NCBI GenBank assembly: GCA_002308315.1 | Contig: DBWE01000121.1 | Location: forward strand, 1 to 7,708 | Length of the DNA stretch: 7,708 nucleotides | Source: Clostridiales bacterium UBA1246 | GTDB lineage: Bacteria; Bacillota; Clostridia; Oscillospirales; Oscillospiraceae | Direction of reading: 5' to 3' | Shown here: in pieces, positions 1 to 7,100 of the stretch | How the letters are laid out: the number at the start of each line of letters is the position of its first letter | Numbering within the stretch: position 1 is the first letter of the stretch | Notes under the pieces: generated by a model | The model's database searches: none | Seen by the model: only the letters and a program-made list of their open reading frames with translations | What the model was told of the DNA's origin: nothing | Program-made: the position numbers and the translations under genes

Positions 1-24
1 CGGCTGTTTTGGACGGATGACCGC

Positions 25-948
25 TCAGGGTACCTCCGGGAGAAAAATGTCTCCGTCGTCATTCGTATGACCGTGGGGTTTTTCGTAATCGCCCGGCTCT
101 TCCTCCGATGTCCCGGACTCGGGGCCGTCTTCTTCGTCCGGCGTCTCTCCGTCCGCGGGGGTATCGGACTCGGGGCCGTCTTCACTCTCCGGCGTCCCGC
201 CGTCCGTTGAAGACGCGGACCCGGAGCCGCCGGAGGGCCTTGAAGAAGATGAGCCGCCCCCGCCGCCCGGCGCCGAGGCGCTGCCGGCGTGTTCCGCGGA
301 AGACGCCGGATTTTCCGCGTCCCCGCCGGAAGCGTTCTTTTCCTTTTCCGCCTTTACCGTGTTGCGGCTCAGAAGCGCCGCCTGCATACGGGTAACGGGC
401 GCGGAGCTCTCCATGGACGGATCGCCCTCATAGAGCTTTGCGGCCTTTGCGTCCTCCCGCACGGCCTTGTACCAGTCCGGGCCGATATACAGCTGCACAT
501 TCCGGGCAAGCCCGAGAGCGCACAGAAGCATTTTGGCATACTGGTCGCCGGTCAGGGTATCGGTCGGGCCGAAATTCCCGTTTCCGTAGCCGTGCAGTAT
601 TTCATGCTCCGCGCACCACGCGATGTAAGGCGCTGACCAGCGCTCGGCCGGGACGTCGTCAAAAGGCGCCTTGTCGCAGACGAGCGTCTCCGCTTCGGGC
701 TTGCCGAGACAGAGATACGTGATGATCTTGGCGCCCTCTTCCCTTGAAAGCGTTGCCTCCGGGCGGAAGCTGCCGTCCGGATAACCCTCCAGCACGCCCG
801 CCTCCGCCATCTCATCCACAGCCTCGCTATAAGCGGCGCCGATCTTATCCGCGTCGGAAAAGCCTTCGGCAAGGACCGCAGAGCACATGAAGCTCAATGT
901 CATGATAAGACACGGAATTATAATGGACAGCGATCTTTTTATCTTCAT
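25..948 (-). CDS. Exported S-layer homology (SLH) domain protein with acidic low-complexity tail
   Basis: 307 residues from ATG 948, chosen for its SD and because it opens with MKIKR followed by a hydrophobic core and a VLA cleavage site near residue 27; the longer GTG form from 987 would bury that signal. SLH repeat 1 is about residues 30-78 (GYPDGSFRPEATLSREEGA). Repeat 2 is about 96-146 (FDDVPAERWSAPYI, GYGNGNFGPTDTLTGDQYA). Repeat 3, about 155-197, is degenerate: it keeps APVTRMQAALL but lacks the GYxDGxF turn. Residues 200-248 are a Gly/Ser/Ala linker and 249-290 are Asp/Glu/Pro-rich. The end reads HGHTNDDGDIFLPEVP. SLH triplets bind secondary cell-wall polymers, so this protein should sit in the wall or S-layer. 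No catalytic domain follows, so an anchor, spacer or structural role is most likely. It follows the microprotein and giant gene on the same strand, and a partnership with the giant protein is inference. Confidence 0.9.
   Translation of the reverse strand: MKIKRSLSIIIPCLIMTLSFMCSAVLAEGFSDADKIGAAYSEAVDEMAEAGVLEGYPDGSFRPEATLSREEGAKIITYLCLGKPEAETLVCDKAPFDDVPAERWSAPYIAWCAEHEILHGYGNGNFGPTDTLTGDQYAKMLLCALGLARNVQLYIGPDWYKAVREDAKAAKLYEGDPSMESSAPVTRMQAALLSRNTVKAEKEKNASGGDAENPASSAEHAGSASAPGGGGGSSSSRPSGGSGSASSTDGGTPESEDGPESDTPADGETPDEEDGPESGTSEEEPGDYEKPHGHTNDDGDIFLPEVP
103..204 (-). repeat. Two-copy 51-bp tandem repeat (17 residues) in the SLH protein tail
   Basis: The two in-frame units are DGGTPESEDGPESDTPA (204-154) and DGETPDEEDGPESGTSE (153-103). 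A 19-base block, cggactcggggccgtcttc, is identical at 114-132 and 165-183, exactly 51 bases apart. The near identity at DNA level suggests a recent duplication and possible copy-number variation. The unit is acidic and proline-rich, so it probably forms an extended, disordered stretch. Confidence 0.8.
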
Positions 949-957
949 AAAATACGT

Positions 958-963
958 CTCCGC
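958..963 (-). promoter_or_regulatory. Ribosome binding site deciding the SLH gene start
   Basis: GCGGAG (963-958) contains GGAG nine bases before ATG 948, which selects this start over an in-frame GTG at 987 that has no comparable site. The start also places a textbook signal peptide at the N-terminus. The same six bases are complementary to the CTCCGC of the leader's middle segment (994-989), so the site could be masked by pairing. Confidence 0.65.
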
Positions 964-965
964 CG

Positions 966-1022
966 GCCGTAAGGGACGGCTCCGCACCGCGGAGCGGGAT
1001 AGCTCTTACGACCCTGCTCCGC
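966..1022 (-). promoter_or_regulatory. Structured leader with competing hairpins upstream of the SLH gene
   Basis: In transcript order there is GCGGAGC (1022-1016), its complement GCTCCGC (995-989), then GCGGAGC again (985-979). The middle segment can pair with either flank. Pairing with the first gives a stem of 10 pairs with one bulged base (1022-1012 with 998-989, 13-base loop). Pairing with the second gives 7 pairs closed by a 3-base loop. A further small hairpin, GCCGT and ACGGC (980-976 with 970-966), ends just before the SLH gene's SD. None is followed by a T-run, so this is not an ordinary intrinsic terminator. A regulatory role is inferred. Confidence 0.35.
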
Positions 1023-1054
1023 ATTTTATCGGACCTCCCGGCGCTGCCGCGGGA

Positions 1055-1156
1055 TCACCCCTCCTCGCCGGTCTCGACATCTTCACCGCTGGTGGTTATG
1101 ACGTCTTCATTGTAAAACACTATAACTTCCATTTCAAGCGTTTCATACTTTTCCAT
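1055..1156 (-). CDS. 33-residue acidic microprotein with EDVITTSG motif, function unknown
   Basis: The ORF starts at ATG 1156 and ends at TGA 1055. The protein begins MEKYETLEMEVIVFYN and ends EDVITTSGEDVETGEEG, with 11 acidic residues and one lysine out of 33. There is no signal peptide, membrane segment or cysteine. The start is supported by AGGAG at 1174-1170, though the 13-base spacing is longer than usual; no closer in-frame start exists. It begins 27 bases after the giant gene's stop with no terminator between, so it is probably co-transcribed with it. From memory, short Clostridia proteins with a Y-E-x-P/L-x-x-E-V-I-x-F opening and a D-V-I-T-T-S motif are common as unannotated hypothetical genes. 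This supports a real gene but gives no function. Its coding sequence also contains the candidate SLH-gene promoter. The alternative is that the ORF is chance and only the regulatory DNA matters. Confidence 0.6.
   Translation of the reverse strand: MEKYETLEMEVIVFYNEDVITTSGEDVETGEEG
1109..1137 (-). promoter_or_regulatory. Candidate sigma-A promoter for the SLH gene, inside the microprotein ORF
   Basis: On the minus strand TTGAAA (1137-1132) and TACAAT (1114-1109) are separated by exactly 17 bases. Each hexamer matches the housekeeping consensus at 5 of 6 positions. They sit in an AT-rich island within otherwise GC-rich sequence. A start near 1104-1102 would give a leader of about 154 nt before the SLH start codon at 948, and such a transcript would lack the microprotein's start. 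There is no TG extension just before the -10. It is a sequence match only. Confidence 0.5.
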
Positions 1157-1169
1157 ATCCGTACAATTA

Positions 1170-1174
1170 CTCCT
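1170..1174 (-). promoter_or_regulatory. Ribosome binding site of the microprotein gene
   Basis: AGGAG reads toward the ATG at 1156 with 13 bases between, inside the 27-base gap after the giant gene's TAA. It is the only good SD in the gap. Because a ribosome ending on the giant ORF stops just upstream, translational coupling or re-initiation is plausible and would make the long spacing less of a problem. Confidence 0.55.
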
Positions 1175-1183
1175 GTTTTGATT

Positions 1184-4100
1184 TTACTGTGATTTTTTGA
1201 AGGTGATCGTCGCGTCATAGTAACTGTAAATAGCCGCCGCGCAGTTTTTGTTGACCGCTGTGTTTGAGGGATTGTTCAGGCAGGCATACACATAGGACAT
1301 GGCCGATATGCCGACCGTGGATGTCCCGTGATCGGTCGTGATCTCCACCACGTAGGTATCTCCCAGCTTATGCGCCGAGATCCCGGGAATGGTGATGCGG
1401 TACCGCCCGTCGGTGCGAAGCTCGGCCTGTGTCGCCTTGCCGCCGACCGTGGCGTAAAAGCCGCCGTCATAACCCTCGGCCATTCTGACGTACAGATAGA
1501 TCGAGGTGTTTGAATCCAGCGCCAGGGAGAAGGTGACTTTCTCAATGTCATCCGTGACCAGCGTTTTGGATATCTCGTATGGCTGCACTGCGGTCTTTAT
1601 TGCGTCCGTATCGTAGGATCCGGTATAGGGATCGGCCAGCAGAGCGTACTTTTCGCCGAGCTTCCAGCCCCTCAGCCCGGACAGATAGAGCTGGGAATAG
1701 TGACCGTAATCCTTAATGGCCTTGATCAGCGCCAGCTCATCCTCGGATACCTCCGGGTTGGAGATGCGGGCGTTGATATACTGCTCGACCGAATAGGTCT
1801 TGGTCCGGGTGTATTCCGTCCCGCCCGCGCTGTAATGATAGACGGCCGTGATTTCGTCCGCCATCTGGACCGCGTTGACAAAGCAGGTGAAGCCGTAATA
1901 CTTCCCGCTGCTGTTCAGGAATGTCGGATCGTAGTCGGCGCGGAACTCCTCTTCGGAAGTGCCGACGGTGAAGGTCATGTAGCTCAGTTCCCGCTGATCT
2001 TCGGTGAGGCCGGACAGATCCAGATAGAAGTTCACGCCGATCTCGCCGGAAAGACGCAGGGACTGCAGCTTGAACGCAGGCTTCATATGCTCGTCAAAAA
2101 CGGCTGTGTATGACGTGTCTCCGTCGGCGGGAGCGGGCTCGGGCGACCACCCCGCGAAGCTGTACATCGCTTCGTTCGTGCTCGCTTTCGCCGGAGTCCT
2201 GCCGGGATAGACCGGGATCTCGTTCTCTGCGGTATCCGCCTGCGCAAGCTCGCCGCCGTCCTCATCAAGGAAGGTGACCGTATAAACGGTGACGGAGCTC
2301 TTGGGCACCAGCTGCGCCTCGCCGTTTGCCGCGGTTGTGACTATTAAGTCGTCGTCGCTGCTGTAAAAGCGTCCTGCCGCTCCGGACAGTCCCTCCGTGA
2401 AGACGCCGCCGACGCGGACGATGCGTCCTTCCGAATTATCCCATCCGTCTATTCCGATGCTGCAGCTTTCGTCCGGCGTGCCTTCGGAGGCGATCACGGA
2501 CCCTTCGAGGAGTACGATGTCTCCGCCCGTGTTGCCGGCGATGCAGCCGCCGTATACCGTCATGGCGCCGCAGCTGTATACGCCTCCGCCGCTGGCAGCG
2601 CCGCCGCCGGCCGCCGAAGCGGTATTGTTTTCTATTACGCCGCCGCTGATCACAAAGGAGCTGCCATCATTTACGAACACGCCGCCGCCTGCGCTGTAAT
2701 ATTCGCTGCCCTGTACGGTGTTGTTGCGGATCGCGCCTCCGCTCATGGTGAACGTGCCTTTTTCCGCGTTCACGCCCGCTCCGGAAATAAGTTCGTCCGT
2801 GAGCACGGCGGAAAGAACGTTGTTTTCTATCGCTCCGCCGTACATGTTGAACGTGCCTTCGTAGACGCCCCCGTCAATGCCGTCGTAGTCGATATAGCCG
2901 AGCATTACGCCGCAGCCGTTTGTTCCCTCGGCGCCGCTGACAGTGCCGCCGTACATATTGAACTCGGCGTCTTTGACGAAAATGATGCCGCGATGCATTC
3001 TGCATCCGTCGTCGATACTGACGCCGCCGCCGTAAAGATTCAGAACGGCGTTCCCACGGACGCAGATGACAGCGTCTTTGCCGTTGCCGCCGCCGTACTC
3101 GGCGCCTATGACGGAACCGAGCCCGGTTTCGTCATATATATTGAGCTCGGCGCCCTCGCGCACGTCGATGAACGTCTGCAAGCCGGTATCGCGGACGGTA
3201 TGTCCGTTCAGGCACAGAGAGGTATCGTCGTTGACATACCACGAAGAGTCCGTCGTCACGTCGCTGACAAGGAACCAGTTTCCGCCGTCTGGCGGGAGGC
3301 TGTCCGTCTCCGTCCAGGGCAGGAATACCACGCCGTCATGCTCGTGGGCGTCGGCGATGCTCAGAGTGCCGTTTTCATAAGTGACGCGGTAATTGCCCTG
3401 ATCGGCTTCGCCCGTCGCGGTGATGGTATAGTTTCCCGGCTGCTCGCCGGACTGACGGCTGAGCGTGTAAGAGAGCTTTTCATCGGGATCCTCAAAGTAT
3501 TTCATGCCCGTAACGGTCGCCGTCAGCTCCGGATCCGCGTCGCCCCGATATTTGCTCTTGTTGTCGGCCTTCACGGTCACGGGAGCCTGTTCGATGGTCA
3601 GGGTGCCGGGAATGAGCAGGAAGTAATAGTCCTTGCCGTCGCCCCAGCCGTCGTTGGCGTCATCTACCCAGGTGCGTTCATCAGTGTCGAGTACGGGCGT
3701 GATCACGTAGGTGCCCACGTCATTGCCCTCTTCACGCGTAAAGCTGAGGTGTGATTCCAGATACTGTTCCCTGACTCTGTGCGGTACCTCCATATAGTTA
3801 TACCAGCCGCGCCAGCTGTAGGCCGCCGAGGGATCGCTCTCGCCGTAGACCTTGGTGAGATCGTTGGCCGTGATCCTGACAAGCATGCCGTAAGCGACGG
3901 CGCACGGCTCGCTGAAGTAGCGTTCCCGCTGCGTGGAGCCGTCCAGCCATGTGCGGATGACTTCGCAGATGTAATATTTCGGCTCGGAGCCGAATTCATC
4001 GGTGACGGTCACTGTGTTTGTGTCCGCTCCGGTGCATACCGCGATCTCAGTGATGTTTTCGCCGGTCTCATCGCAGGCGTACCAGTGGTAGGAAATATCG

Positions 4101-7100
4101 TACCCCGGCTCGGCAGGCTGCGGCGAGGCGGCTGTCGTGAGCGTCGCGGTACCGTCGTTGTTGATAACGAACGCAGGCGTTTCGATGCTCGGCGCTCCGT
4201 TGTTATGTATGGTCAGAACATAGTCCGCCTCTGTCTTGCCCACGGCAGCCGTGGTGTTTCTCACGCGGATGACGACGGTCGTATCCAGGCCGGGCGTCAT
4301 GGCCGCCGTCGCCGCGGTGCGGTATGAAGTGCCGCCGAAGCTCCGGCTGCTGTCCGCGGTCTGCACGGTCACGCTGACCTTGGAGAGGGTGTTCGCCGCC
4401 GTCGCCGTGATATTGGCCGCGCCCGACAGATCGTCTGCGCTGATCTCGGCGGCAAACGTTCCGCTGCCGTCGTCCGTGAAAATATCCATGGATATTGCCG
4501 GTATTCCGCTTATGCTCAGAGATGAGAGCGCCGCGTCGTTTTCTTCGATCTGCTTGTCGGAATAGACGACCTCCACGGTGGCTCCGACATTGTCGAAGGT
4601 GACGGTCACGTCTTTTTTCTCCTCGCCGCCGAGGGTGATGAGGCCGTTGTTTTCAAGGGCTTCGTCGTAGCTCTGCTTTTGTTCGATGAGCTTGCCGTCC
4701 GAGTCCAGCAGGGAAACTATCAGGTTGCCGGTAGCCGTGCCGGTCAGCCGCGTGTTCTGCAGGTGGACGGTGACGACAGTGCTGCCGTTGTCCGCCGCCA
4801 CGTCGCTGTTTATGAGCACGTCCCTGCCGGTGCGAAGCCGGATATTGTCACAGGTGACAACGGCGAAGTTGTTGGATATGATGGGTTCGGGGACCGTGAC
4901 CGTTTCTTCCCCAACGGTCTGGATCACCTCGGCCTTGATATATACCGGGACGCCGCCGTCGGTGATCTCCACGACCTCTTCGCCGTCGCCCCTGAGGTAG
5001 GAAGCCACATCGAATATTACCTGCCTGCTGTAGCCGCCCTCGTCGATCAGTTTCAGATCCGCGTCGCTGCTGATTATGACGTCGGCCAGGTCCTCGATCT
5101 GCGTTTCGTAAGTGGCGTCGTTCCAGAAGCTGAGCTTTACGCTGCGGCCGCTGCCCTCCAGGACGGAGTCCTGACGGTTGTTCAGCTTGATCTGGATCGT
5201 GCGCATGCCGTTGACCTCTTCAAGAATGCTCGCGTCCGTGATCTGCAGGTCGGGAAGGTCCATCATGACGGTCCCGCTGATCTCGGGCAGGACAACATCA
5301 CCGCTGCCGTCGCCGTCCGAGTCCGTCTTGACGATCACAGAATAGTCGGGATCTTCCACGCCGTCTGCCGGCACGGTGTAGTCCGTCCAGAGCTCGGCCG
5401 TGTAGCCGGGCAGGATCTCAATGCCGTTAAAGGAGGCGGTATGGCCGCCGATGTCCACGGTCACGTCGGAGATCGGCTCTATACCGTCGTTTCTGACGCT
5501 CAGTCCCACAAGCGTATCGGCGCCCAGCCGCACGGCGTCATAGTCCACGGCCAGCGTCGGGACGTCGAAGCTGTTGTCGTAGGTATCCTCGGCGGTGTAC
5601 ATGGCGTATTCCGCCGAGGGGACGGAATAGGTCACGATGCTGCCTCCGACAGTCTGACCTGTCTTCTCGACCACGCCGTTCCTGCCGTAAGTGGTGCCGA
5701 GGACCACGGCCTTCAGAGAGGTGCCGTCGATCGTGTAGACGTCGAAGTGGTCAATGAGCGTAGCGTCGCTCATTTCGGCCACTCTGAGAGCTCCCGTAAA
5801 GCCGATGCTGTCGTTTCCGCCGTAAAGGTAGAACTTGACGCCCTTGAGCACATCCCTGTCCACCGATTCCGTGCCGCCGCTCTGATCGCCGCTGTCGCGC
5901 TCCGTCCAGACCAGAGAAAGGTCGGTTATGCTTTCCGCGTTCTTTGTAAAGCGGAAGTTGGAGCTGACGGAAACACCCGGCGCGGCAGCCACCTTGCTCA
6001 TGGACTCCGGTATCAGCATCGTGGCGATGCCTTCGGCGTCAAAATCCAGCAGGCCGATATCCGAGTCGGAGTTGGCCGCGGCGCCGCCCGTGCTCAGATT
6101 TTGCGTATACCAGCCCAGCAGGAAGTGCTGCTTGCCGTCCCTGGGGAAGACGACCGCGGCAAGCTGCGGATTTTCATCCAGCTTATCATTGTTGGTGGCA
6201 CGTACGTTGCGTATGACCTCGCCGGATCTGTCCACGACGGCGTAAACGATCTCACGGTCGGTATAGGTGCCGTCGTTGCTGTCCGTATCCAGCGTATAGG
6301 CCACGGAAGCCGTGCCGTTGCTCATCATGGCGGAGGTGAGGCCCTTTACGGAGCCTGAGGTGCCGTTGTACAGGGTCACCGTATCGCTCCACTGATGGTT
6401 CTGATAAACCTTGCAGAGAATGACGTCCTTCTGATCAAACTCCGTAAGACTGTCCATATTGCCGGAAAGCACGCTCCGCCACGCGACGATGGCCTGATTG
6501 CCGCTGACGGCCACGGTGGGCGCAACGTCCGGACCGCCGTTATCGGTAAGGCGGACAGTCTCCCACGCCCCGTCGGTATAGATAGAGGCGTAGATTTCCG
6601 TGCCGTTCATAACCAGCGCCTTTTCGTCGTTGCCGAGAAGACTTCCGGCTTCCTTTTTCAGATCGATCGTCTGCCTTGCCCATGCCGCCGCGGCAAAGCG
6701 GGCCGTGCCGTCCACGGCAAGCTCGCTGTCGCCGAAGCCGCCGTCGTCGATGAGGCCGCCCTGCTCATAGGTGGGCCAGCCGCTCGTGGCGAAGGCCGCG
6801 CGCGTCTTCGTGATGTCTGCGCTCTGCTGATCCGTCAGATAGACCATGATCTGCCCGTCACGGGTCAGCTCGGGGTTTGCGTAAGGATATGTATTGCTTT
6901 CAAGGTTGTTTATGGGATTTGCGGGTCCGCGGCGCGGCGTAAAGCCCCACTCTCTGTCGCCGTTTTCAAGATAATCGCGGGACTCGAGCGTGGGCGCCAT
7001 GCTAACGGCGGCGAGAGTCTGTCCGCCTGCTCTCATCAGCTTCGCGTCGCCGTTGCTCAGCAGGGCCTCAATGGCGCGGTTCAGGTTTTTCTGGTTGTTT

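Noticed and set aside
1..24. Terminator after the SLH gene
   Set aside because: Only 24 bases are available and they show neither a convincing stem nor a terminal T-run; a terminator may lie beyond the left edge.
949..987. A 13-residue longer SLH protein starting at GTG 987
   Set aside because: The extension would place basic and polar residues before a complete signal peptide, and GTG 987 has no good SD. The ATG at 948 has GGAG nine bases upstream.
966..1022. Intrinsic terminator after the microprotein gene
   Set aside because: The hairpins are strong, but no T-run follows any of them on the minus strand, so read-through into the SLH gene is expected.
1018..1029. TAAAAT on the minus strand near 1028-1023 as a -10 box
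   Set aside because: No -35-like hexamer lies 16-18 bases upstream; the upstream sequence there is GC-rich. The TTGAAA/TACAAT pair is much better.
887..1192. A 101-codon plus-strand open frame across the gap between the giant and SLH genes
   Set aside because: Its product is the antisense image of the SLH signal peptide, leader and microprotein gene. No SD or family resemblance was seen, and neighbouring genes all run the other way.
2993..3754. A 253-codon plus-strand open frame opposite the MBG and beta-helix region
   Set aside because: It is antisense to recognisable repeats on the minus strand. The product is low-complexity Val/Ala/Asp-rich and shows no family features.
4679..6358. A 559-codon open frame on the plus strand, antisense to the giant gene
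   Set aside because: It is fully antisense to a protein with clear domains. Its product is rich in Val, Asp, His, Arg and Ala with no recognisable domain or signal, as expected for a shadow of a GC-rich gene.
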